Shown here piece by piece: positions 35,034 to 43,452 of a stretch of DNA of 64,000 bases. This DNA comes from Escherichia coli DSM 30083 = JCM 1649 = ATCC 11775 (GTDB taxonomy: Bacteria; Pseudomonadota; Gammaproteobacteria; Enterobacterales; Enterobacteriaceae): NCBI RefSeq assembly GCF_003697165.2, contig NZ_CP033091.2:67334-131333 (forward strand), read 5' to 3'. Positions within the stretch are counted from its first letter, which is position 1; every line of letters starts with the position of its first letter. The translations under genes were made by a program, and so were the position numbers. The notes under the pieces were generated by a model. That model saw nothing but the letters and a program-made list of their open reading frames with translations, was not told the origin of the DNA and searched no databases.

Positions 35034-35527
35034 AGTGAGACCGTGGTCCCAGACTGATTAGCAGACCAACAATACGAGTGGGACCGCGGTCCCAGACTGA
35101 TTATCAGACTAACAATATGAGTGGGACCGTGGTCCCAGACCGATAATCAGACCAACAATATGAGTGGGACCGTGGTCCCAGACTGATTAGCAGACCGACA
35201 ATATGAGTGGGACCGTGGTCCCAGACTGATTAGCAGACCGACAATATGAGTGGGACCGTGGTCCCAGACTGATTAGCAGACCGACAATATGAGTGGGACC
35301 GTGGTCCCAGACTGATTAGCAGACCAACAATACGAGTGGGACCGCGGTCCCAGACTGATTAGCAGACTAACAATATGAGTGGGCCCGTGGTCCCAGACCG
35401 ATAATCAGACCGACAATATGAGTGGGACCGTGGTCCCAGACTGATTATCAGACCGACAATATGAGTGGGACCGTGGTCCCAGACTGATTATCAGACCGAC
35501 AATACAACTGGGACCGTGGTCCCAGAT
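35034..35527. repeat. sopC: sopC centromere, twelve 43-bp repeats
   Basis: Twelve tandem 43-bp units, each with the inverted repeat TGGGACCGTGGTCCCA that binds SopB, as in F (also 12). Units 2 and 8 have GGACCGCGGTCC, unit 9 has GGCCCGTGG, which breaks its symmetry, and unit 1 has GTGAGACC. A degenerate partial unit precedes unit 1. The array lies downstream of sopB as in F. Confidence 0.97.
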
Positions 35528-35616
35528 ATAATATTCAGGCCAGTTAGTTATGTTTTCTAGCCTGTGCTAAAGGAAATTAAGTAAAGACAGATAAATGTAG
35601 ACTAAAACGTGCCGCA

Positions 35617-36588
35617 TCAAAGTGCCGCTTTTTCAAGTTCCTTAAGAATGGCTTCAATTCTCTCTATACACTCAGTTGGAATACGAGATCTATCTAGGTT
35701 TAACACCATTTTATCGCCCTTGTACAACACTGTCGCTCCAGGAGCAAACTGATGTCGTGAGCTTAAGCTAGTTCTTGAGGCAGATGACGTTTTAAGCACA
35801 GACGTTAAAAGAGTGATGACTTCTTCAGCTTCAAATATCACTCCTGCTTTTTTCTGCTCGTGAAGGTTAGATGCCTGCTGCTTAAGTAATTCTTCTTTAT
35901 CTGTAAAAGCTCTTTGAAGTGCATCACCTGACCGGGCAGATAGTTCACCGGGATGAGAAAAAAGAGCAACAACTGATTTAGGCAGTTTAGCTGTGTTGAT
36001 ACAGCGGGTAATAATCTTACGTGAAATATTTTCTGCATCAGCCAGCGCAGAAATATTTCCAGCAAATTCATTCTGCAATCGGCTTGCATAACGCTGACCA
36101 CGTTCATAAGCACTTGTTGGCCTATAATCGTTACCCAATCTGGACAATGCAGCCATCTGCTCATCATCCAGCTCACCAACCAGAACTCGATAATCACTTT
36201 CTGTAAGTGCAGCAGCTTTACGACGGCGGCTCCCATCGGCAATTTCTATGACCCCAGACACTCTTCGACCGAATGCTGGTGTCTGCTGACCTGTCAGTAG
36301 AAAAGAAGGGATAAGATCATCCAGGGCGTCTTCGGTAAGCAGTTCCTGGTCACGTTCATTACCTGACCATACCCGAGAGGTCTTCTCAACACTATCTCCC
36401 CGGAGCACCTCAAGGGTAAATTTCACGTCCCTACCACATACAGGCAAAGTAATAGCATTGCCACGAGCCATAGCTCCTACGCGCGCAATTAACGAATCCA
36501 CCATCGGTGCAGCTGGTGCCGATGACGGAGTATCTTCAAGCGGTTGAGTCTTAATCGTATGTTTTGGAATGACAGGCGCACGCTTCAT
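35617..36588 (-). CDS. sopB: SopB, centromere-binding ParB/CTPase
   Basis: A 323-residue ParB-family protein: N-terminal SopA-contacting region, the CTPase/ParB fold with NDYRPTSAYERGQRYA near residue 160, a helix-turn-helix (about 175-200, ALADAENISRKIITRCINTAKLP) that reads sopC, and a C-terminal dimer domain. It spreads from sopC and activates SopA ATPase. Start and sopA stop overlap by one base. Confidence 0.97.
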   Translation of the reverse strand: MKRAPVIPKHTIKTQPLEDTPSSAPAAPMVDSLIARVGAMARGNAITLPVCGRDVKFTLEVLRGDSVEKTSRVWSGNERDQELLTEDALDDLIPSFLLTGQQTPAFGRRVSGVIEIADGSRRRKAAALTESDYRVLVGELDDEQMAALSRLGNDYRPTSAYERGQRYASRLQNEFAGNISALADAENISRKIITRCINTAKLPKSVVALFSHPGELSARSGDALQRAFTDKEELLKQQASNLHEQKKAGVIFEAEEVITLLTSVLKTSSASRTSLSSRHQFAPGATVLYKGDKMVLNLDRSRIPTECIERIEAILKELEKAAL

Positions 36589-37763
36589 TATCTAATCTCC
36601 CAGCGTGGTTTAATCAAACGATCGAAAATTTCATTGCAGACAGGTTCCCAAATAGAAAGGGCATTTCTCCAGGCACCTGTTGAAGAGCGTTGATCAATAG
36701 CCTGTTCAAAAACAGTTCTCATCCGGATCTGACCTTTACCAACTTCATCCGTTTCACGCACAACATTTTTTAGGACCATGCTTCCCCAGGCGTCCCGAAT
36801 TTGCTCCTCCATCCACGGGGACTGAGAACCATTACTATTACTGTATTTGGTAAGCAAAATACGTACATCAGGCTCGAATCCTTTAAGATCTACGTTTTTG
36901 AGCAGATCACGAAGCATATCGAAAAACTGCAGAGCGGAAGTGTAGTCGAACAACTCAGCAGGCGTGGGGACAATCAACACATCAGCAGCACATACAACAT
37001 TAATCGTGCCGATACCTAGGTTAGGCGCGCTGTCAATGACAATGACATCATAGTCATGAGCGACGGTTTCAATGGCCAGTCGGAGCATCAGGTGTGGATC
37101 GGTGGGCAATTTACCTTCATCAAATTTGCCCATTAGCTCAGTTTCAATGCGGTGCAGAGCCAAACAGGAAGGAATAATGTCAAGCCCAGGCCAGCAAGTA
37201 GGCTTTATTGCATAAGTGACATCGTCCTTTTCCCCAAGATAGAAGGGAAGGAGAGTATCCTCTGCATGAATATGAAGATCTGGCACCCAGCCGTGATACA
37301 TCGATGCTGTTCCCTGGGGGTCGTTACCTTCCACGAGCAGAACACGTAATCCCTTCAGAGCCAGATCCTGAGCAAGATGAACAGAAACAGAGGTTTTGTA
37401 AACGCCCCCTTTATGAGCAGCAACTCCAATCACCGGCGGAAATACGTCTTCAGCACGTCGTAGTCTCGTACCAAACACGTCACGCATATGATTAATTTGT
37501 TCAATTGTATAACCAACACGTTGCTCAACCCGTCCTCGTATTTCCATATCCGGGTGCGGTAGCCGGCCTGCTTTCTCGGCATCCCTGATAGCCTGAGAAG
37601 ATACTCCAACTAAATCCGCTGCTTCACCTATTCTCCAGCGTCGGGTGATTTTCCTCGCTTCCGGGCTGTCATCATTAAACTGTGCAATGGCGATAGCCTT
37701 CGTCATTTCATGACCAGCGTTTATGCACTGGTTAAGTGTTTCCATGAGTCTCATTCTGAACAT
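36588..37763 (-). CDS. sopA: SopA, partition ATPase
   Basis: A 391-residue type Ia ParA. The N-terminal helix-turn-helix (about residues 45-70, GEAADLVGVSSQAIRDAEKAG) gives operator binding and autoregulation. The deviant Walker A is AHKGGVYKTS near residue 120 and Walker B is VIVIDSAPNLG. It positions plasmid copies over the nucleoid with SopB-sopC. Ribosome site AAAGGATG. Confidence 0.97.
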   Translation of the reverse strand: MFRMRLMETLNQCINAGHEMTKAIAIAQFNDDSPEARKITRRWRIGEAADLVGVSSQAIRDAEKAGRLPHPDMEIRGRVEQRVGYTIEQINHMRDVFGTRLRRAEDVFPPVIGVAAHKGGVYKTSVSVHLAQDLALKGLRVLLVEGNDPQGTASMYHGWVPDLHIHAEDTLLPFYLGEKDDVTYAIKPTCWPGLDIIPSCLALHRIETELMGKFDEGKLPTDPHLMLRLAIETVAHDYDVIVIDSAPNLGIGTINVVCAADVLIVPTPAELFDYTSALQFFDMLRDLLKNVDLKGFEPDVRILLTKYSNSNGSQSPWMEEQIRDAWGSMVLKNVVRETDEVGKGQIRMRTVFEQAIDQRSSTGAWRNALSIWEPVCNEIFDRLIKPRWEIR

Positions 37764-37773
37764 CCTTTAATCA

Positions 37774-37860
37774 TTGCTTTGCATATTTTCATTTAATCTT
37801 GCATTTTATTGCAAAGCAACAACAAAATTGCAAAGTAGTCAAAAAACCGCAAAGTTGTTT
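37774..37860 (-). promoter_or_regulatory. sopAB promoter-operator with SopA boxes
   Basis: Four CTTTGC/GCAAAG hexamers (near 37777, 37813, 37833 and 37851) in an A+T-rich stretch upstream of sopA, the known SopA operator motif in F. Beyond it, 37861-38038 shows a TAACCGAGCGTAGCGAGCTAAC segment but neither repE nor the 19-22-bp incC iterons that flank sopA in F. Confidence 0.8.
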
Positions 37861-38053
37861 AAAATGAGAGCAACACATCAAAAAAGGAAACAGGAAGAGC
37901 ACATACCTCAGTCAATAATTATCACTAGTACTCGTAGCCGTCGTGTAACCGAGCGTAGCGAGCTAACTGGCGAGGACGCGCGCTAACTGTTCACACTCAG
38001 TATCCCTAGCACCAAAATAACTATCTGATGGTCAAGGCGGTAATGACTCCAAC

Positions 38054-38557
38054 TTATTGATAGTGTTTTATGTTCAGATAATGCCCGATGACTTTGTCAT
38101 GCAGCTCCACCGATTTTGAAAACGACAGCGACTTCCGTCCCAGCCGTGCCAGGTGCTGCCTCAGATTCAGGTTATGCCGCTCAATTCGCTGCGTATATCG
38201 CTTGCTGATTACGTGCAGCTTTCCCTTCAGGCGGGATTCATACAGCGGCCAGCCATCCGTCATCCATATCACCACGTCAAAGGGTGACAGCAGGCTCATA
38301 AGACGCCCCAGCGTCGCCATAGTGCGTTCACCGAATACGTGCGCAACAACCGTCTTCCGGAGACTGTCATACGCGTAAAACAGCCAGCGCTGGCGCGATT
38401 TAGCCCCGACATAGCCCCACTGTTCGTCCATTTCAGCGCAGACAATCACATCACTGCCCGGCTGTATGCGCGAGGTTACCGACTGCGGCCTGAGTTTTTT
38501 AAGTGACGTAAAATCGTGTTGAGGCCAACGCCCATAATGCGGGCAGTTGCCCGGCAT
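38054..38557 (-). CDS. insB: InsB, IS1 transposase part
   Basis: A 167-residue DDE-domain segment, produced mainly as the InsAB' fusion by -1 frameshifting. [13 protein letters not shown] and the [10 protein letters not shown] motif are visible. Intact. Confidence 0.95.
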   Translation of the reverse strand: MPGNCPHYGRWPQHDFTSLKKLRPQSVTSRIQPGSDVIVCAEMDEQWGYVGAKSRQRWLFYAYDSLRKTVVAHVFGERTMATLGRLMSLLSPFDVVIWMTDGWPLYESRLKGKLHVISKRYTQRIERHNLNLRQHLARLGRKSLSFSKSVELHDKVIGHYLNIKHYQ

Positions 38558-38751
38558 CCAACGCCATTCATGGCCATATCAATGATTTTCTGGTGCGTAC
38601 CGGGTTGAGAAGCGGTGTAAGTGAACTGCAGTTGCCATGTTTTACGGCAGTGAGAGCAGAGATAGCGCTGATGTCCGGTGGTGCTTTTGTCGTTACGCAC
38701 CACCCCGTCAGTAGCTGAACAGGAGGGACAGCTGATAGAAACAGAAGCCAC
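38476..38751 (-). CDS. insA: InsA, IS1 regulator
   Basis: A 91-residue zinc-finger/helix-turn-helix repressor of IS1 (CPSCSATDG... CSHC). Two residues (D and T in VRNDKSTTGHQ) differ from the other two copies in this window. The A6C slippery site at 38494-38500 allows the -1 frameshift that fuses it to InsB. Confidence 0.95.
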   Translation of the reverse strand: MASVSISCPSCSATDGVVRNDKSTTGHQRYLCSHCRKTWQLQFTYTASQPGTHQKIIDMAMNGVGCRATARIMGVGLNTILRHLKNSGRSR

Positions 38752-38976
38752 TGGAGCACCTCAAAAACACCATCATACACTAAATCAGTAAGTTGGCAGC
38801 ATCACCATCAGAAGCTTTTTGAAAATTAACTCAAGAAATACTATGGAGGATCATGGAGGGGGCAGGAATACTTTACATGGCGTTATTACAGAGTTAACAA
38901 CTGCCCCTTTGAAAATTACATATGCTGGCTGGGAGCTATTTGGAACTTCCTGTCCTGAGTTACGTTTCCGCTGTCA

Positions 38977-39072
38977 TCAAACGATGAACTGGCGAATCAG
39001 TTCCAGAACTGCAATCCGCGCGTTTGCAACGGCGACCACATCCCTGAGAATGATGATTAACAGGTTAATCAT
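38977..39072 (-). CDS. Degenerate copy of small hydrophobic toxin
   Basis: 31 codons starting MINLLIIILR, a diverged copy of the peptide at 39895-39990. Charged residues now interrupt the membrane helix (D11, R19), and the ribosome site has decayed from GGAG to AGAG. The leader and antisense RNA seen with the other copy are missing; a GTTGGGCTTTT terminator (39084-39126) follows on the plus strand. Probably not functional. Confidence 0.55.
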   Translation of the reverse strand: MINLLIIILRDVVAVANARIAVLELIRQFIV

Positions 39073-39129
39073 TCGTTTCTCTTAGCCCAACCTCACTGAA
39101 CTGACCCCCATAAAGTTGGGCTTTTCTGT

Positions 39130-39846
39130 GCCTGTTGTTCACCAGTTTCCCAGACACGTCGCCTGGTGACGTGAGAACCTGGTTCAAATTTACTGTTCTG
39201 GCCATATGCATTCAGGAAACTGGCTATCAGCTCCGATGCTGTCGCCGATATTGTCATTCACTGATATTTTTCAGTAGGTTACAGGAAATGACACATTCAA
39301 AAAATAGTCATTTGTTGATGGATACAGTATCGACGGTACGCTACGTGAAATCTGGAAAATTTTGGCGGGTAAGTGACTCAATTTTTAAATCTCCGCTCCT
39401 GTTTTTTGGGATGTGTCAGCAATTATGACCTGAAGAAGAGGTGCGTCCGACAACAAAAATTCCGATCACCAAAAAAATTTTGGACATTTTTTCCGATAAT
39501 GCATTTTTGTCCAGGGGGATATGAACGACAGGACAGGGCGAAAAGGAAGCGGTTATCCTGAATAACCCAGGATATGGGCACATATACTGGAACAGGGCAC
39601 CGGATAAAGGAACAGAACGCGTGAATGTTGTAACTAATGAGGTATGGACAGAATAACCTGTATGTCCAGGTGATGCGGGAAATCTTATTCAAATTATCTG
39701 GTGCGGTCGCAGCTGATAAAGGCGTTGGCCAACGCGCTCAATACAAAGCTGGCGTTTAGATGATTTGTTATTTTACAGTGAGTTATGTCATTTCTGCCGA
39801 GGAGAATATTGGTGAGTTTTTTTGAAAAATATCACAGTACGTTAAA
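39130..39846. other. Spacer between duplicated toxin modules
   Basis: No gene is supported. At 39258-39350 a segment (CACTGATATTTTTCAGTA..., GATGGATACAGTATCG, GCTACGTGAA) is a diverged copy of 40517-40615, showing that the two toxin modules arose by duplication of a larger unit. Confidence 0.5.
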
Positions 39847-39873
39847 GGGCAGGAAGCGGTTCACTTCCTGTCC
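39847..39873 (-). terminator. Terminator of toxin transcript
   Basis: GGACAGGAAG/CTTCCTGCCC hairpin (read on the minus strand, one G-T pair), followed by TTTAAC, 22 bases downstream of the small toxin gene. The same GGAACTTCCTGTCC remnant lies after the degenerate copy. Confidence 0.6.
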
Positions 39874-39894
39874 TTAGTTACGTTTCCGCTGTCA

Positions 39895-39990
39895 TCAGTC
39901 GATGAACTGGCGAATCAGTTCCAGAATTGCAATCAGCGCGTTTGCAACGGCGACCACAGCCCTGAGAACGATGATTAACAGATTAATCAT
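39895..39990 (-). CDS. DinQ/TisB-like small membrane toxin
   Basis: 31 codons starting MINLLIIVLRAVVAVANALI and ending LELIRQFID: one hydrophobic helix with a short polar tail, like DinQ, TisB and ZorO type I toxins, which depolarise the inner membrane. Ribosome site ACTGGAGAAACGG inside a CCAGTTTTACTGG hairpin that could mask it. A TATAAT box on the minus strand at 40207-40212 predicts a leader of about 210 bases. That leader contains a 24-base stretch complementary to the plus-strand RNA at 40302. Type I toxin identity is inference from pattern. Confidence 0.65.
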   Translation of the reverse strand: MINLLIIVLRAVVAVANALIAILELIRQFID

Positions 39991-40066
39991 CCGTTTCTCC
40001 AGTAAAACTGGAGGAAATCACCGTTGCTTGCTCTTACACTGCCTGTCACAACGGTTCTCTCGCATT

Positions 40067-40090
40067 GTTAGGTGCAGAGTGACTTCCTCC
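40067..40090 (-). promoter_or_regulatory. Antisense target in toxin leader
   Basis: On the plus strand this 24-base block matches 40302-40325 at 23 of 24 positions; the only difference becomes a G-U pair in the RNA duplex. It lies in the predicted 5' leader of the small toxin mRNA, about 110 bases from its likely start, where an sRNA would block a standby ribosome site. Confidence 0.55.
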
Positions 40091-40206
40091 TGCCAGAGCA
40101 CTAAACACAGCACCACCTGTTTGTTCAGCCAGGACTTTAAAATCGTTCATACCTGCATAAACGGGAAGGGCAGAGGAAGAAGCCACACCACACGGCTAAC
40201 TTCATG

Positions 40207-40212
40207 ATTATA
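40207..40212 (-). promoter_or_regulatory. Predicted -10 box of toxin promoter
   Basis: TATAAT on the minus strand. The -35 is not clear: TTGTGT lies at about 20 bases, longer than ideal. No CTGT-N8-ACAG LexA site is visible here, unlike tisB and dinQ. Confidence 0.4.
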
Positions 40213-40266
40213 AGGTATATAAAACCCACGATACACAACTAAATGTGGTGCCTTAACCACAGTTAG

Positions 40267-40295
40267 TTGCAATACTGCGGCTGAGTGCATAAAAT
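40267..40295 (+). promoter_or_regulatory. Promoter of antisense sRNA
   Basis: TTGCAA (40267-40272) and TAAAAT (40290-40295) separated by exactly 17 bases, a near-consensus sigma70 promoter predicting a start at about 40302. Confidence 0.65.
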
Positions 40296-40301
40296 GTAAA
40301 C

Positions 40302-40389
40302 GTTAGGTGTAGAGTGACTTCCTCCGGTCAGAGCCACCAACTCAGAACCGGAACCGTATTAAAACCCGACCTCACCAGTCGGGTTTTTT
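40302..40389 (+). ncRNA. Predicted sRNA antitoxin
   Basis: About 88 bases from the predicted start GTTAGGTGTAGAG to a rho-independent terminator (CCCGAC/GTCGGG, 40365-40383, then six T). Its first 24 bases are complementary to the toxin leader at 40067-40090. The divergent sRNA/toxin layout is that of zor-orz, dinQ-agrB and tisB-istR. Confidence 0.6.
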
Positions 40390-40715
40390 ACGCCTCTCGT
40401 TGACTGCACTTCCTTTTTTTCTCCCTCATTTGAGGGGCTTTCTCTTTCAGTTTTTTTGTTGCGGTCGATGCAGCCGGTTGCGCTGGCCAACTGCTTGATG
40501 CCGACGGCGGCATTTTCATAAATCACATTTTTCAGTAAGTTGAGTAACACAAGATGATTAAAAAAGCTGTCATTTTTTTTGATGGATGCAGTAGCGGCGA
40601 TGCGCTACGTGAATTCTGAGGTTTTTCAGGAAGGACTGAGCGCGAGAATTGGCGAGAGGACATCAAAATATTTTTTGGGCATGAATGGAAATTCCCCCTG
40701 TTCTGGGCATTAAAC

Positions 40716-40741
40716 AAATCCCACTCTGAAAAGTGGGATTT
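40716..40741 (-). terminator. Terminator after the 500-residue gene
   Basis: Ten-base arms AAATCCCACT/AGTGGGATTT with a six-base loop. It ends the minus-strand gene at 40776. The ~300 bases between this and the sRNA hold the second copy of the GATGGATGCAGTAGCGG segment and no gene. Confidence 0.75.
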
Positions 40742-40775
40742 TAAGGAGCATCAGAGTCATACCAATGCTGTTCTT

Positions 40776-42278
40776 CTAACGAGCTGCCAATAAATTATTT
40801 ACTACATATCGATATGAGATATCCAAATTATTCAATAATGACCGCATAACCATGTCTGTAATTTGTATTATTAGATCACTTTGTTCAGGGCTAAGTTCCT
40901 TTACCATAAAATGCTCATACATATTATTATATGCTTCATGCTCATTTTCTGTTGCATGGCGTCCACATAAATATGGGAGATAAATATTATATTTACTTTC
41001 CACCTGTAAAGCTATATCTCCAACATGAGAGAAAAATTCTTTTCCACTTAACTCCAGTATCATCATAAACCAGAACCTGATAACAGGATCTCTGTGTTTT
41101 AATCCGAACAAAGAAAACTTAACTATATTTTCTCTATGCATATCCATATCTGAATTAAGAAAAATAAACTCAAGAGTATCACTGGCACTCCAACGTAACA
41201 TATCATCAAGTTGAAGTGACTTCCAGTCATGATAAAATAAACGGCTATGCTCTGACAAGTGTAATGCATAATCATTTATAATCTTTTCACTTTCTGATTC
41301 AGGCTGTTCATATGTAAAAACATATTTATTAATATCTCTATACCCCATAATATCAACAATCCAAAGAGGTATGAAACTTTTCAATTTCAATTGAGGGTCT
41401 ATTGAGGTGTTAACCAGCCATTTAAAGAACTCATGACTCGATATTTTTTCCAGGTAATTGTTTATATGTTCAATATGTCTACCATCGTTATGGCTTTTGT
41501 TTTCTATCACAAATTCAGGGTATATAGGTGCAACATTTTTCCCTACAGGTAATGATTCAAAAAATGACGGATGACTTCCATTAAGAACATAACTGGACAG
41601 GTAATTATAAAAAGAGTCATGAATTCCTTCAAATATATCAAACATTCTCTTTGATAGAGTAGCCATTTTCTTATAAGAATCTGGTGACAACTCTATATTT
41701 TCAAAAACACCTTCTGACTTCCATACATGTCCATTTTCAAGATTAAGGTGAAATGTTCCAAAATAACGGAGTGATATTCCCAAATGATTGGCAACTTGAT
41801 CAGCAATAGGACTAATTCTTGAAAAGAATATATTACCGCAAGTTTCTCCTGACTCGGAGTGAGAATATCGAAGTATTGGGTCTCCTCCATCATCTACACA
41901 AAGTCTCATAAAATCAATACCAAATTTTCGGAAACACTCCATTTCTCGACTAATAAACAACCAGTATATAACATCACTTGCTTTCCAGTTAAGTTTGTCA
42001 TCTATATATAGTTTCCTCCAGTCTTCCAGAAACAATCTTGAATGTGTTTCATCCTCGATTGTTCCACCGTTTATAACAGATTTATATTCATTATCATTGT
42101 TATCAAACCTGATAACCCATTTATTCATGTCTCTGAAGTTCATTATGAAATGAGCCATAACAGGAGCAAATAATAGTTTATCTTTCAACGCTATACAATC
42201 TGAAGAAATCAAACTATAAAAATCATGTTGTTCAAGCTCCTTTCGCTGTTCATCCCTAAATTGATAAAATTTCTTCAT
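40776..42278 (-). CDS. Internally duplicated protein of unknown function
   Basis: A 500-residue, A+T-rich gene with no signal peptide or clear membrane helix. The protein is an internal duplication: about residues 25-150 align by eye with about 290-420, with shared segments such as HSRLFLEDWRKL / HSRLFYHDWKSL, LNWKASDVIYWLF / LRWSASDTLEFIF and GDPILRYS / RDPVIRFW. Helix-rich with conserved His, Glu and Asp, it could be a heme-oxygenase-like fold, but I do not recognise the family. It has its own terminator and no operon partner; base composition is unlike the tra and leading regions. Confidence 0.7.
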   Translation of the reverse strand: MKKFYQFRDEQRKELEQHDFYSLISSDCIALKDKLLFAPVMAHFIMNFRDMNKWVIRFDNNDNEYKSVINGGTIEDETHSRLFLEDWRKLYIDDKLNWKASDVIYWLFISREMECFRKFGIDFMRLCVDDGGDPILRYSHSESGETCGNIFFSRISPIADQVANHLGISLRYFGTFHLNLENGHVWKSEGVFENIELSPDSYKKMATLSKRMFDIFEGIHDSFYNYLSSYVLNGSHPSFFESLPVGKNVAPIYPEFVIENKSHNDGRHIEHINNYLEKISSHEFFKWLVNTSIDPQLKLKSFIPLWIVDIMGYRDINKYVFTYEQPESESEKIINDYALHLSEHSRLFYHDWKSLQLDDMLRWSASDTLEFIFLNSDMDMHRENIVKFSLFGLKHRDPVIRFWFMMILELSGKEFFSHVGDIALQVESKYNIYLPYLCGRHATENEHEAYNNMYEHFMVKELSPEQSDLIIQITDMVMRSLLNNLDISYRYVVNNLLAAR

Positions 42279-42748
42279 AGTGATATCTCCTGTTACTCAA
42301 TAATATATAGTATACCAATACAGTAGTTTTATCAGCGATAATACAAAAGAAATTTAATATATTGTTAATAGATATCACTAACCAGAATCTACTATCAAGA
42401 ACACATTATTTGAAAAAGATCACAAATTTAATTCCCCTCATGTCCACTTTGATAAAAATATAAAACTTTGTGTCAAAGACTTGTTACGAGATAGAGTCAG
42501 ACAATACAATGACAATGGACATTAGTTTTCGATGAAAGGCAGCTCGCAATCGCCTCATTCAATATGAGACCCGAACTTACTCCCACACTACAGTACCACA
42601 AAAAAAGCCCCCCCCTGGATGGGAGTGTAGTTATCGTCTCTTCGTCCACTTTATTCATCATCGGTGAGTTGCTCTATCTTCCCCCCTTAAAGGCGTTAAA
42701 GGCGTTAAAGGCGAGGAAGATATCAAACGCTGTAAATAAAATGTAAGC

Positions 42749-42835
42749 GTTAGGTGTAGAGCAATTTTCTCCGGTCATAGCCACCAACAGAACCGGAAAG
42801 CCAAAAAGCCCAACCTCACCAGTTGGACTTTTTTA
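42749..42835 (+). ncRNA. Orphan copy of the sRNA
   Basis: The block at 42749-42772 matches the first 24 bases of the predicted sRNA at 20 positions and is followed by the same ACCAACAGAACCGG run and a CCAAC/GTTGG terminator with six T (42808-42832). TAAAAT (-10) is kept but no -35 is visible, and no toxin gene lies nearby. The rest of 42290-42740 is A+T-rich without a supported gene; it has a run of seven A then eight C near 42600. Confidence 0.4.
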
Positions 42836-42885
42836 CCTGAATGTCCAGGTGGCGCGTGGATTATGTAATCTGATCGGCGTGAAGA

Positions 42886-43335
42886 TTAAAGAGAATAGGT
42901 GGTTGGGATTTTGAGCATACGTCCAATCTCGGCTATGTGCTCATATGTACTTTCCTTGCTTTTACCTTCATGTATTGATGCTATCAAATTCAATTTTTGC
43001 GCCGAACTAATAATTTCAGGCGTTGATGGAACAAAGCGGAATCCGATATGGAATTTTTTGATATAGAAAGGCAAAGCTGAATGCTTCGACATTAACTGAG
43101 CTGCGGCATCTTTCAACTCATGGATGATCTCAGACATTTCAACAGCACAAGGATTAGCTAATTTAGCTTGGTTAGCTAATAGCAGATTTGATATTTTTCC
43201 CAATTGTTTCTTGAATTCTATATAAGGTTCAATCGCGCTCTTTACAATGAGCTGACCACCAACAAAAACAAGAACACCAGTTATAACGGTTACAGCAGCG
43301 GACGAACTCATAACTTCACCTGGAAATTTAACCAT
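42886..43335 (-). CDS. Membrane-anchored protein of unknown function
   Basis: Up to 149 residues, with one N-terminal membrane helix (about residues 14-33) and a soluble helical remainder containing FRFVPSTPEIIS. A start at the ninth codon (MSSSAAV) is also possible and has AGGTGAAG. Family not recognised. It diverges from the gene at 43453, with 117 bases between them. Confidence 0.55.
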   Translation of the reverse strand: MVKFPGEVMSSSAAVTVITGVLVFVGGQLIVKSAIEPYIEFKKQLGKISNLLLANQAKLANPCAVEMSEIIHELKDAAAQLMSKHSALPFYIKKFHIGFRFVPSTPEIISSAQKLNLIASIHEGKSKESTYEHIAEIGRMLKIPTTYSL

Positions 43336-43452
43336 AGAAGCTATCCTATCCTGAGTGTAACAGTCTGTCTACTGGACAGAAAATGCTGTACGTCCAGTCT
43401 GTGCTGGAATTATACTGGCAACCATGATCATCACAGGAAGAACGAGTAACAG

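Larger units (their letters stand above)
38039..38806 (-). mobile_element. IS1: IS1, copy 1
   Basis: A complete 768-bp IS1 with ends GGTAATGACTCCAACTTATTG and GGTGATGCTGCCAACTTACTG. The nine bases on its two sides (GGTCAAGGC and ATCAGAAGC) differ, so there is no target duplication; the junctions formed by recombination or deletion. It marks the loss of sequence left of sopA. Its insA differs slightly from copies 2 and 3. Confidence 0.97.

Noticed and set aside
35034..35527. Regular repeats that could look like a CRISPR array
   Set aside because: Units are continuous 43-bp tandem repeats without variable spacers and lie beside sopB; they are sopC.
38039..38806. IS1 copy 1 as a simple insertion
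   Set aside because: The nine-base flanks do not match, so it is not a simple insertion; the same holds for copies 2 and 3.
40100..40260. LexA box for the small toxin
   Set aside because: I looked for CTGT-N8-ACAG near the predicted promoter and found none; the nearest CTG...CAG pair has wrong spacing.
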